From: Lutibacter sp.
GTDB lineage: Bacteria > Bacteroidota > Bacteroidia > Flavobacteriales > Flavobacteriaceae
Direction of reading: 5' to 3'
NCBI GenBank assembly: GCA_021647265.1
Contig: JAKIVA010000019.1
Location: forward strand, 1 to 46,250
DNA length: 46,250 nucleotides
Shown here: positions 18,343 through 26,630 of the stretch, piece by piece
Layout: each line of letters opens with the position of its first letter
Numbering within the stretch: position 1 is the stretch's first letter
Made by a program: the position numbers and the translations under genes
The notes under the pieces: model-generated
Told to the model about the DNA's origin: nothing
Database searches by the model: none
Seen by the model: only the letters and a program-made list of their open reading frames with translations

Positions 18343-19122
18343 ATGAACGTACCAACAATGGCAGAAATGATGGCACAAGGAAAACAACCTGAAGTATTGT
18401 TTTGGGTTGGTTGTGCAGGTAGCTTTGATGATAGAGCTAAAAAAATAACAAAAGCTTTTGTAAAAATCTTAAACAAAGCAAATGTGGAATTTGCTGTTTT
18501 AGGTACTGAAGAAAGTTGTTCTGGAGATCCAGCCAAAAGAGCAGGAAATGAGTTCTTATTTCAAATGCAAGCAATGACAAATATTGAAGTGTTAAATGCA
18601 TATAAAGTAAAAAAAATTGTAACTGCTTGTCCACATTGTTTCAATACATTAAAAAATGAGTATCCAGAATTAGGTGGAGTTTATGAGGTTGTACATCATA
18701 CAGAGTTGTTAAAATCACTACTCGATGAAGGTAGAATTACCATTGAAGGAGGTAAATTTAAAGGAAAAAAAATAACATTTCATGACCCTTGTTATTTAGG
18801 GCGTGCCAATAATATTTATGAGGCTCCTCGTGAATTAATTCAAAAGCTAGATGTAGAATTAGTTGAAATGAAACGCTGTAAAACAAATGGTTTATGCTGT
18901 GGTGCTGGAGGAGCTCAAATGTTTAAAGATGCTGAAAAAGGAACTAAAGAAATTAATGTGGAACGTACAGAAGATGCTATTGAAGTAAACCCTGATATTA
19001 TAGCAACAGGTTGTCCGTTTTGTAATACAATGATGACTGACGGCGTAAAAATAACGAATAAAGAAAAAGAAATAGAAGTATTAGATATTGCTGAACTTAT
19101 TGCCAATGCTGATGATTTATAA
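18343..19122 (+). CDS. CCG-domain (HdrB/LutA-like) Fe-S protein
   Basis: The 259 residues contain two cysteine-rich CCG-type domains as in heterodisulfide reductase HdrB, GlpC and LutA. The first has C24, C59, C96 and C99, with SCSG where the motif normally reads CCG. The second is complete, with C150, C179, C185-C186-G187, C224 and C227. The second domain should hold a noncubane 4Fe-4S cluster; the first lacks one cysteine and may hold a different or incomplete cluster. It is most likely the soluble partner of the membrane Fe-S protein at 16536, and is followed 26 bp later by menA. The electron donor and acceptor are not known. Confidence 0.87.
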   Translation: MNVPTMAEMMAQGKQPEVLFWVGCAGSFDDRAKKITKAFVKILNKANVEFAVLGTEESCSGDPAKRAGNEFLFQMQAMTNIEVLNAYKVKKIVTACPHCFNTLKNEYPELGGVYEVVHHTELLKSLLDEGRITIEGGKFKGKKITFHDPCYLGRANNIYEAPRELIQKLDVELVEMKRCKTNGLCCGAGGAQMFKDAEKGTKEINVERTEDAIEVNPDIIATGCPFCNTMMTDGVKITNKEKEIEVLDIAELIANADDL

Positions 19123-19148
19123 TTACGTTACACTAATTATAACAAAAT

Positions 19149-20057
19149 ATGATTAAGCAATACATTGGAGCAGCTCGTTTAAGAACTTTACCACTTTCAA
19201 TTTCAGGAATTATCGTTGGAAGTTCTATTGCAGCTTCTCAAGGTTATTTTAATTGGATTATTTTCACTTTGGCATTACTAACTACGGTAGGATTTCAAAT
19301 TATTTCTAATTTTGCTAATGATTATGGAGATGGAGTTAAAGGAACTGATAACAATAACAGAATAGGTCCAAAAAGAGCAATCCAAAGCGGAGCTATTACT
19401 CCCAAACAAATGATGAAAGCAATTAAATTTTCAATTGCTTTAACATTAATTGTTGCTGTTTTACTTATCTATTTTTCATTTGGTAAAGATGATTTTCTCA
19501 ATTTAAGTATTTTCTTTATACTTGGAATAGCTAGTATTGCTGCGGCCATGAAATATACTATGGGCAAAAAAGCCTATGGATATAGTGGTTTAGGAGATTT
19601 ATTTGTATTCCTATTTTTTGGTTTGTTGAGTGTATGTGGTAGTTATTATTTATACACTAAGCAATTAGATTTAATTATTTTTCTACCAGCTTTTTCTGTT
19701 GGCTTCCTAAGTATTGGAGTTTTAAACCTAAATAATATGCGTGATATGGAAAGTGATATTATTTCTGGTAAAAACACATTAGTTGTTAAAATTGGAAGTA
19801 AACTTTCTAAATATTATCATTACTTTTTATTGTTGCTTTCTTTTTTACTTACGTTGTTATACATTATAATTAATTACAAATCACAAATTCAATTTTTATT
19901 TATTTTAGCCTATATACCTATTGTTAAGCATTTTATTATAGTTTATAAAAATACAATTCCCAAACTACTAGATTCTGAATTAAAAAAACTAGCAATTAGT
20001 ACGTTTGTGTTTTCTATGCTGTTTGGTTTGGGGGAGATTTTATCTAAAAATTTTTAA
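19149..20057 (+). CDS. menA: 1,4-dihydroxy-2-naphthoate polyprenyltransferase
   Basis: MenA prenylates 1,4-dihydroxy-2-naphthoate to demethylmenaquinone at the inner membrane. The 302 residues are a UbiA-superfamily protein with eight to nine hydrophobic helices. The first Asp-rich motif is NDYGDGVKGTD (57-67), followed by IGPKRAIQSG, typical of MenA rather than UbiA. The second motif is NNMRDMESD (about 195-203). The other men genes of the window, menC and menE, lie about 18 kb away. It is the last gene of the co-directional run beginning at the amidase, and follows the CCG protein by 26 bp. Confidence 0.95.
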   Translation: MIKQYIGAARLRTLPLSISGIIVGSSIAASQGYFNWIIFTLALLTTVGFQIISNFANDYGDGVKGTDNNNRIGPKRAIQSGAITPKQMMKAIKFSIALTLIVAVLLIYFSFGKDDFLNLSIFFILGIASIAAAMKYTMGKKAYGYSGLGDLFVFLFFGLLSVCGSYYLYTKQLDLIIFLPAFSVGFLSIGVLNLNNMRDMESDIISGKNTLVVKIGSKLSKYYHYFLLLLSFLLTLLYIIINYKSQIQFLFILAYIPIVKHFIIVYKNTIPKLLDSELKKLAISTFVFSMLFGLGEILSKNF

Positions 20058-20062
20058 CGGAT

Positions 20063-20097
20063 TTTGTTTTTAGAATAAAAAATTAAAGATATATTTG
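20063..20097 (+). promoter_or_regulatory. Candidate promoter of the copper-type operon
   Basis: TATATTTG at 20090-20097 is an exact match to the Bacteroidota -7 box TAnnTTTG, and TTTG at 20063-20066 can serve as the -33 element with a 23-bp spacer. The box ends 20 bp before the ATG at 20118, giving a short leader. The elements are seen in the sequence; promoter activity is inferred. Confidence 0.55.
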
Positions 20098-20117
20098 TCC
20101 TTTGTTATAATAGGTGA

Positions 20118-20507
20118 ATGAAAAATCAAATTTTAGGCATATTTTTTTATCTACTTTATTTGTTGGCAATGGTTCGTCCTATTGCCCCTATTATTGAATA
20201 TTACGCTAATTATGATTATATAGCAAGCGTACTCTGTGAAAATAGAGATAAACCTTATTTGGCTTGTAATGGTAAATGTTATCTGGAGAAGCAATTGAAT
20301 AAAGTAAACCATAATAATCACGATCACAAATCTACCATTCCTCAAATAGATTTTGATAAATATCCAGTTTCTCCTATTGGACAATTTTCTTATCAATTTA
20401 AAAATATCAATGAATTAAATTTTGAACGATTATTCGTTTGTAAAAATACTTCACAAGATTATTTCTCTTCTATTTTAAAACCACCACAGGTTTTAACTGT
20501 CATATAA
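20118..20507 (+). CDS. Small Cys/His-rich membrane-anchored protein, putative metal-binding
   Basis: I do not recognise a named family with certainty. The 129-residue protein starts with a hydrophobic segment (about 5-27). A cysteine motif follows, C40-x9-C50-N-G-K-C54, then a histidine cluster H65-x2-H68-x-H70. The region around LCENRDKPYLACNGKCYLEK looks conserved and I associate similar sequences with metal-related loci of Bacteroidota. Three Cys and three His in about 30 residues suggest binding of a soft metal, with copper favoured by the receptor gene downstream. A good promoter precedes it, and a 7-bp inverted repeat separates it from the first TonB receptor (183-bp gap). Function is inference only. 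Confidence 0.75.
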   Translation: MKNQILGIFFYLLYLLAMVRPIAPIIEYYANYDYIASVLCENRDKPYLACNGKCYLEKQLNKVNHNNHDHKSTIPQIDFDKYPVSPIGQFSYQFKNINELNFERLFVCKNTSQDYFSSILKPPQVLTVI

Positions 20508-20528
20508 CCTATTTCTTAAAATTTAGTA

Positions 20529-20548
20529 AACATAGTTCTTACTATGTT
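20529..20548. repeat. Inverted repeat between the small Cys/His gene and the first TonB receptor
   Basis: AACATAG (20529-20535) and CTATGTT (20542-20548) form perfect 7-bp arms around a 6-nt spacer. There is no T-run after it, so it is more likely an operator or a stabilising or attenuating RNA hairpin than a classic terminator. Confidence 0.5.
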
Positions 20549-20690
20549 GCAATATATGTTGTATTTATTAATAAATAAATGTAGGTACATACATTCTATT
20601 AAACTTCAATTTTAAGATTGAATCAAAAACATATTAATAAGTAATAAGTATTGCTTGTTCGTGAAATAAGCGATTTAAAAAAATATTTAG

Positions 20691-22997
20691 ATGAATAAAT
20701 CTATACTTACTAGTATATTACTAGTATTTGGAGTAGCATTCTCGTATGCTCAAGAGACAACTATTGAAGGAAAAGTAGTTGATAATTTAACAAAAGAACC
20801 AATTTTAGGTGCAAGTATTTTAATTGAAAATACACATAAAGGAACAACAACAAATGAATTAGGTGAATTTATAATTAAAAATGTAAAATTACCCATAAAT
20901 ATATCAACTTCATTTTTGGGGTATAAAACTAAAAAAATTAGTGTAAATAAAACAAGCCTAATTATTTATTTAGAAACTACAGATAATAGATTAGAAGAAG
21001 TTGTAGTAAGTGCTTCTAGAACTCAAAAGCGAAGAGAAGATGTACCTGTGGCAATTTCAACAATAACAGCTAAAATGTTAGATGAAATTAAACCTATAAC
21101 CATAGATCAAGTATTAAATCAAGCAGCAGGTGTTTTAATGATTGATTTAGGAAATGAACAGCATATGATGGCAATACGTCAACCAATATCAACCAAAAGT
21201 TTGTATTTGTATTTAGAAGATGGTATTCCTATTAGACCTACTGGTGTATTTAACCATAATGCATTACTAGAAATGAATATGGCTGCTACCGAAAGTATTG
21301 AAATTATTCGTGGGCCGTATTCATCATTATACGGAAGCGAAGCAATAGGAGGTGCTATTAATTTTTTTATTGCAAATCCAACAGCAATTCCAACAGGAAG
21401 TTTTTCAATTAGAGGAAGTGATCAAGGATATAGCCGTATGGATGCTAAAGTATCAACTACTTTTAATAAAACAGGTGTTTATGTAAGTGGTTATAAATCT
21501 CAAATAAAAGATGGAATTAGAGCTTATGGAGATTATAACAAAGAAGCAATTACGGTAAAAATACTACATAGCTTTAATGATAAAACTACGTGGAGCAATA
21601 CACTAACTAATATAAATTATTATAGTGAAATGAGTGGTAGTTTAGATGAAATAAAATATAAAAATAAAGACTATACATCCTACCATACCTTTACTTTTAG
21701 AGATGCAAAGGCACTACGCTTTAATTCTACGTTGAAACATATTTGGGATGCTAAAAATAACACATCCTTTAGTTTAATATATAGGGATAATACAATGAAA
21801 CAAAATCCATCGTATCGTATAGATAGCAGAGCCGATTTTGATAGCTATACTCCTGGGCAATTAAATGATAATAGCTTCAATAGTTATGGATTTGTGGCAC
21901 AACATAATATAAAGTTTGATAGGATAACAGTTAACGTGGGAACAAGTTTAGATTATAGCCCTAACACTTATGAAGCACTTGAAACCAGTGTTTATAGGAA
22001 TACAGAAGGAATATATGAGAGTTATACTTTAACTGGAGATTACCTTTCTAATTACGCAGTAGATTTATTCAATATTGGAGGGTATTTTTCGGGAGAATAT
22101 AAATTAACTGAAAAAATTAAGCTAAATGCTGCCATACGTATTGATCAGTTCAATTATGATTTTACCAATAGACTAGGAGCTGATGCTTCAGATTATAAAG
22201 CACCAAATACTGAAACTTCTTTTTCAGCTTTCACACCACGTTTAGGGGCAATTTATGATATTGATAAAGGAATAGGGATTTATGCAAATTACAGCAACGG
22301 TTTTCTACCCCCAAGTGTTGGAGATCTGTATAGAGGAAGTGATGTACCCTTGTTAGATCCATCTAAGTTTAATAATTACGAAGTAGGGAGTTGGTTAAGT
22401 TTGTTTAACAATAAATTATACATAGATGTTGCAGCTTATTATTTAAGAGGAAAAGATGAAGTTGTATCAGTTTCTGTATTAGAAGGAGATGTATCTATAA
22501 GAGAAAATAGGAATGTAGGAGAGACAGAACATTTAGGATTCGAATATTTGTTTAAAATAAAACCAATAGAAGATGTAAGTTTTCGCCTAAGTGGTTCTTA
22601 TTCAGAACATAATTATATAGATTTTGTAACAAAACTAGTTGATGGTGAAGCAACAACTGATTATAGTGGAAATGAGATGAATGGAGCTCCAAATTGGGTA
22701 AATAATGCAGAACTTGTTTATAGACCAGAATTTGTTAAAGGACTTCGTTTGGGGTTAGAGTGGCAACATGTTGGAGAATACTTTACAGATCAGGCAAATC
22801 AATATACTTATGGAGGATATGATGTTTTTAATGCTCGTGTAGGTTATAAAAAAGGTCACTGGCATATTTGGGCAAACTTATTAAATGTAGCTGATAAACT
22901 ATATGCAGTTAGAGCATCAACAGATTGGGGAAGAACAACTTATACGCCTGGAACTCCACGTACATTTAATTTGGGATTAGAAATTAACTTATTTTAA
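20691..22997 (+). CDS. TonB-dependent outer-membrane receptor (copper-type operon, receptor 1)
   Basis: The 768 residues comprise a signal peptide (1-20, cleavage ...FSYA-Q), a carboxypeptidase-regulatory-like domain (about 24-95), a possible TonB box near EEVVVSASR, a plug domain (about 115-230, with IIRGPYSSLYGSEAIGGAIN), and a 22-strand-type barrel ending LGLEINLF. The plug contains H158-M159-M160 in place of the usual glycine-rich stretch, then FNH189NALLEM195NM197. These are possible soft-metal ligands on the plug apex. The gene lies 11 bp upstream of the propeller lipoprotein and forms a tight unit with the second receptor. The substrate is not determined by the sequence; copper or a copper complex is inferred from context. 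Confidence 0.9.
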   Translation: MNKSILTSILLVFGVAFSYAQETTIEGKVVDNLTKEPILGASILIENTHKGTTTNELGEFIIKNVKLPINISTSFLGYKTKKISVNKTSLIIYLETTDNRLEEVVVSASRTQKRREDVPVAISTITAKMLDEIKPITIDQVLNQAAGVLMIDLGNEQHMMAIRQPISTKSLYLYLEDGIPIRPTGVFNHNALLEMNMAATESIEIIRGPYSSLYGSEAIGGAINFFIANPTAIPTGSFSIRGSDQGYSRMDAKVSTTFNKTGVYVSGYKSQIKDGIRAYGDYNKEAITVKILHSFNDKTTWSNTLTNINYYSEMSGSLDEIKYKNKDYTSYHTFTFRDAKALRFNSTLKHIWDAKNNTSFSLIYRDNTMKQNPSYRIDSRADFDSYTPGQLNDNSFNSYGFVAQHNIKFDRITVNVGTSLDYSPNTYEALETSVYRNTEGIYESYTLTGDYLSNYAVDLFNIGGYFSGEYKLTEKIKLNAAIRIDQFNYDFTNRLGADASDYKAPNTETSFSAFTPRLGAIYDIDKGIGIYANYSNGFLPPSVGDLYRGSDVPLLDPSKFNNYEVGSWLSLFNNKLYIDVAAYYLRGKDEVVSVSVLEGDVSIRENRNVGETEHLGFEYLFKIKPIEDVSFRLSGSYSEHNYIDFVTKLVDGEATTDYSGNEMNGAPNWVNNAELVYRPEFVKGLRLGLEWQHVGEYFTDQANQYTYGGYDVFNARVGYKKGHWHIWANLLNVADKLYAVRASTDWGRTTYTPGTPRTFNLGLEINLF

Positions 22998-23008
22998 TAG
23001 CCTAGCCT

Positions 23009-24238
23009 ATGAAAATACTAAGATTTATAGTAATAAGTGCACTTATTATTTCATGTACACAAAAAGCACCTATTGAGAAATTAGTTGAAATTGATACACC
23101 AACAATTGTAACTGAAACCACTTACAATGCTATGGGGCCTTATTTTAACTCTGATAGTCAAGGGAATATTATTCTTAGCTGGACTGAAGAGATTGACACT
23201 TTAAAAACAAATATTTTAAAGTTTAAAATATTTAATGGAGTTTCTAAAAAGTTTGGTAAAACAATAACAGTTGCATCTTCAATAGGAATGCAATCTCATC
23301 AAGAGAGCATGGCTAAAGTTGCTAAAAATGCAAAAGGAATATTGTATGCAGTTTTTAGGATTGAAAATAAAAACTCGAAAAGAAGATTCGCAGGAAATAT
23401 CTATTATTCAATTTCAGAAGATGGAGGAAACAGTTGGTCAGAGAAAAGAAAATTAGTTGATGATGTAGAGTCAGTAAGCCAAAGTTTTTATGATGTTGCA
23501 TTACTACCAGATGGAGAGTTAGGGTTGTGTTGGTTAGACAGTAGAAAACTTGAAAAAGATAAAGATGGGAGTACTTTGTACTTTGCAAAGTCTAATTCAA
23601 ATTTGGGATTTGTAGATGAAAAACCAATAGCTGGCTCAACATGTCAATGTTGTAGAACTGATATTTATGTTAGTACAAATAACAACATAAATATTGCATT
23701 TAGAAATATAGCAGAAGGCTCAATTAGAGATATGTATAGAACAGTTTCTCAAGATAATGGGAAAACATTTTCTAATTCAGAGCCTATGGGTAAAGATAAT
23801 TGGAAAATTGATGGATGCCCTCATACAGGGCCTTCATTTGCAGATAATTCAAAAGAGTTAGCAGTTACGTGGTTTACAGGAGCTGATAGTGGTATTGGTA
23901 TATTCTTCAAAAAACTTACAGGTGAAATTTCACTCTATGAAAATAAGATGTTAATTACGCCTGTAGGAAGACACCCACAAATGGAGGCCTTACCAAATGG
24001 GAATTATTATATAGTATATGAAGATTATTATAAAGTAGGAAATCAAACGTATAATAATATCGTATTACATACTATAAAATATAATGGTACTCAAACAAGA
24101 AAAGTAATCAGTTCTTACAATACTAAAAATGACCATGCAGTCCTTAAAAAGAGTAATAATAATGAGCTATTAATAGCTTGGGTGACCTACGTTGGCAAAA
24201 ATTCTAAAATTGTAGTTACTAAAATAATTATAAAATAA
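23009..24238 (+). CDS. Sialidase-fold (BNR repeat) lipoprotein with CxCC motif
   Basis: The 409-residue protein has a lipobox (IISC, lipid-modified C16), so it is membrane-anchored and probably surface-exposed or periplasmic. Two Asp-boxes typical of BNR/sialidase propellers are visible, SEDGGNSWS (136-144) and SQDNGKTFS (247-255). The Arg/Tyr/Glu catalytic set of true sialidases is not apparent, so hydrolysis of sialic acid is unlikely. A striking T211-C-Q-C-C-R216 motif and DGC270PH272TGP are unusual for propellers and suggest metal coordination. Spacing to its neighbours is 11 bp upstream and 4 bp downstream. I infer a surface binding or delivery role for the flanking receptors, probably for copper; no function has been shown. 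Confidence 0.8.
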   Translation: MKILRFIVISALIISCTQKAPIEKLVEIDTPTIVTETTYNAMGPYFNSDSQGNIILSWTEEIDTLKTNILKFKIFNGVSKKFGKTITVASSIGMQSHQESMAKVAKNAKGILYAVFRIENKNSKRRFAGNIYYSISEDGGNSWSEKRKLVDDVESVSQSFYDVALLPDGELGLCWLDSRKLEKDKDGSTLYFAKSNSNLGFVDEKPIAGSTCQCCRTDIYVSTNNNINIAFRNIAEGSIRDMYRTVSQDNGKTFSNSEPMGKDNWKIDGCPHTGPSFADNSKELAVTWFTGADSGIGIFFKKLTGEISLYENKMLITPVGRHPQMEALPNGNYYIVYEDYYKVGNQTYNNIVLHTIKYNGTQTRKVISSYNTKNDHAVLKKSNNNELLIAWVTYVGKNSKIVVTKIIIK

Positions 24239-24242
24239 AATT

Positions 24243-26516
24243 ATGAGAAAATTATTTCTGTTAAGTTTAATATTTATGTTGCTACAAAGCACCATAAGTT
24301 ATTCACAATCAATAAGAATAAATGGAAAAGTAGTTGATGAAAAAACAAATAATTACATTGAAAATGCAACTATTAAAGTTATAAATAGTAATAAATATGT
24401 AGTTACCAATAAAAAAGGTGAGTTTAGTATAAATGCCAATATTGGTGATAAAATAGAGATATCACATATCAGTTATAAAACAAAAAGAGTAGTATTGAAA
24501 AATGCTTCTTTAATAGTAAACTTACAATTGGCACAAATTGAATTAAATGAAATTATTGTATCGGCAAACCCCTTGCAAGATATTTCACAATCTGTTATAA
24601 TTAATGAAACCGAAAAAAAAATAAGTCAACCACGAAGCGTAGGAGGACTTTTTAGAGATATTAAAGGATTTGGAATTGCAAAAAAAGGAGCCTATGCTTC
24701 TGAGCCTGTGTTTCGTTCATTTAGATATGAACAGTTAAATATACAGTACGATGGAGGTATGAAAGTGTTAAACGCCTGCCCAAACAGGATGGATCCTATT
24801 ACAACTCATGCAATACCAGAAGAAATTGAAAAAATTGAAATTGTAAAAGGTCCTTTTACAGTTCGGTTTGGTCAAAATTTTGGAGGAATTATTAACCTTG
24901 TAACAAAAACACCAAACAGAAATAAATTAGGTGTTCATGGAAGTATTGAAGGGGGTTATGAAACCAATGGAAATAATTTGGTAAGTGGAGCCTCAGTTGT
25001 GTACGTAGGTAAAAAAATAGATGTAAATTTCAACGGTTCGTATCGAGATTTTGGAGATTATACGGATGGCAATGGAATTGAAGTTCCTTCTTCATTTAGA
25101 ACAACTGACTATTCTATTAAATTAGGTGTCAATCCAAAAGAGAATCAACGGTTGCAGTTTAGTTGGAGACAATCTTTTACTAGAGATATAGATCACGCGG
25201 GTTTACCAATGGATTCTCCTTATGACGATAGTTATTTGGTAGGAGTAGATTATAAAATTAATGAACTTTCTGAAAAAATTAACAGCTTTACATTTAAAGT
25301 GTTTTATTCCTATGTTGACCACTTAATGACTAATGAAGGGCGCCCTTCATTTATGATGGTAGATGCAAGAACACCAGTAGCGTCATGGACCTACGGAGGT
25401 AAAGCAGAATTGGTATTTAACCTTTCTGATAACTCTAGACTTTATACAGGTATTGATGCTAATATAATTGACAGGAAAGGTAACAGAACAAGGATTGTAA
25501 AAAAAATGAATGGTATGACGCTTCCAAACCCTATGACTTTTTATGATAAAGTTTGGCAAGATGCAAATTTAGATGACATAGGGTTATTTGCTGAAGGTAA
25601 ATTTAAAATAGAAGATTTCACTACGTTAACAACAGGAATTAGAGCTGATTTTATTGCGACCTCACTTGATGATCCTGCTGCTGATTTTGCAGACTTATAC
25701 GGAGGTGTTATTAAGGATAAAACAGAAACAAATGTTAGTGCAAATATTTCATTAAAATACCAGAAAAATGGTTTTCAGGCACAATTTGCCTTAGGTAGAG
25801 GTGTAAGAACAGCATCAATGGTAGAACGTTATATCAACCATTTTAATGTTGGAGTTGACCCTTATGAATATGTAGGGAATCCCAATTTGAAGCCCGAAGT
25901 AAACAATCAAATTGAGCTCTCTTTTATGAAGAAAATTAAAATTATAGAAATTGGAGCTACATTTTTTCATTCATACTTAGAAGATTATATTACGGCAGTT
26001 GTTACAGATATACCTCGTGTGTATATGCCAACAACACCACCAACGGTAACAAAACAGTTTGTAAATGTAGATAAAGCAACTCAAACAGGTTTTGAGTTTA
26101 CGCTTAATGTAAAAGCTTCAGAGAAACTTTTATTTACCTCAGATATATCCTATACCAGAGCTCAAAATAAAGATTTTGATGAACCACTTCCACAAATACC
26201 TCCTTTTAAAGCTAATTTAGGTATCAAATATGAGAATGAAAATTATTGGATTTTGTTAAGTTCAAGGTTGGTTGCCAGTCAAGATAGAATTTCAACAACA
26301 TTTATGGAAGAAAAAACACCAGGTTTTGGAACACTAGATTTACGCTTTGGTTTTGAACCGTATGATGGATTATCAATTGGAGCTGCAGTGCTTAATATTT
26401 TTGATAAAGCCTATTATGAACACTTAAATTTTTCATATCAAAATTCAAGTACCCTATCGGGAAGAATCTTTGAACCAGGAAGAAATTTTACAACATATAT
26501 TAAGTATCAATTCTAG
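24243..26516 (+). CDS. OprC/NosA-like TonB-dependent copper receptor
   Basis: The 757 residues comprise a signal peptide (1-22), a carboxypeptidase-like domain (about 25-95), a plug (about 110-225, IEIVKGPFTVRFG) and a barrel ending FTTYIKYQF. The plug contains N177-A-C179-P-N-R-M183-D-P, equivalent to the CxxxM copper ligand pair of Pseudomonas OprC, and the barrel contains H360-L-M362 in YVDHLMTN, equivalent to the OprC HxM pair. All four ligands are therefore in place, which supports uptake of copper ions across the outer membrane. OprC and NosA themselves lack the N-terminal carboxypeptidase-like domain, which is a Bacteroidota addition. It is followed by a strong terminator. The call of copper receptor is well supported by motif, not by experiment. 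Confidence 0.85.
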   Translation: MRKLFLLSLIFMLLQSTISYSQSIRINGKVVDEKTNNYIENATIKVINSNKYVVTNKKGEFSINANIGDKIEISHISYKTKRVVLKNASLIVNLQLAQIELNEIIVSANPLQDISQSVIINETEKKISQPRSVGGLFRDIKGFGIAKKGAYASEPVFRSFRYEQLNIQYDGGMKVLNACPNRMDPITTHAIPEEIEKIEIVKGPFTVRFGQNFGGIINLVTKTPNRNKLGVHGSIEGGYETNGNNLVSGASVVYVGKKIDVNFNGSYRDFGDYTDGNGIEVPSSFRTTDYSIKLGVNPKENQRLQFSWRQSFTRDIDHAGLPMDSPYDDSYLVGVDYKINELSEKINSFTFKVFYSYVDHLMTNEGRPSFMMVDARTPVASWTYGGKAELVFNLSDNSRLYTGIDANIIDRKGNRTRIVKKMNGMTLPNPMTFYDKVWQDANLDDIGLFAEGKFKIEDFTTLTTGIRADFIATSLDDPAADFADLYGGVIKDKTETNVSANISLKYQKNGFQAQFALGRGVRTASMVERYINHFNVGVDPYEYVGNPNLKPEVNNQIELSFMKKIKIIEIGATFFHSYLEDYITAVVTDIPRVYMPTTPPTVTKQFVNVDKATQTGFEFTLNVKASEKLLFTSDISYTRAQNKDFDEPLPQIPPFKANLGIKYENENYWILLSSRLVASQDRISTTFMEEKTPGFGTLDLRFGFEPYDGLSIGAAVLNIFDKAYYEHLNFSYQNSSTLSGRIFEPGRNFTTYIKYQF

Positions 26517-26547
26517 TAATAGATTGTACTTTTTTGTTTGTTTGTTT

Positions 26548-26583
26548 AAAAACCACGGAATATTATTTTTTCGTGGTTTTTTT
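26548..26583 (+). terminator. Intrinsic terminator after the copper-type operon
   Basis: A perfect 10-bp stem pairs AAAAACCACG (26548-26557) with CGTGGTTTTT (26572-26581) around a 14-nt loop, and the T-run extends to 26583. It begins 31 bp after the stop of the second TonB receptor, closing that operon. Confidence 0.85.
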
Positions 26584-26630
26584 ATGAATTTTTTTTTAAA
26601 TTGCAGTAAACCAACTAACACAACTTTACA

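Noticed and set aside
23009..24238. True exo-alpha-sialidase
   Set aside because: Only the Asp-boxes fit; the sialidase catalytic residues are not apparent and the cysteine motif and context suggest another role.
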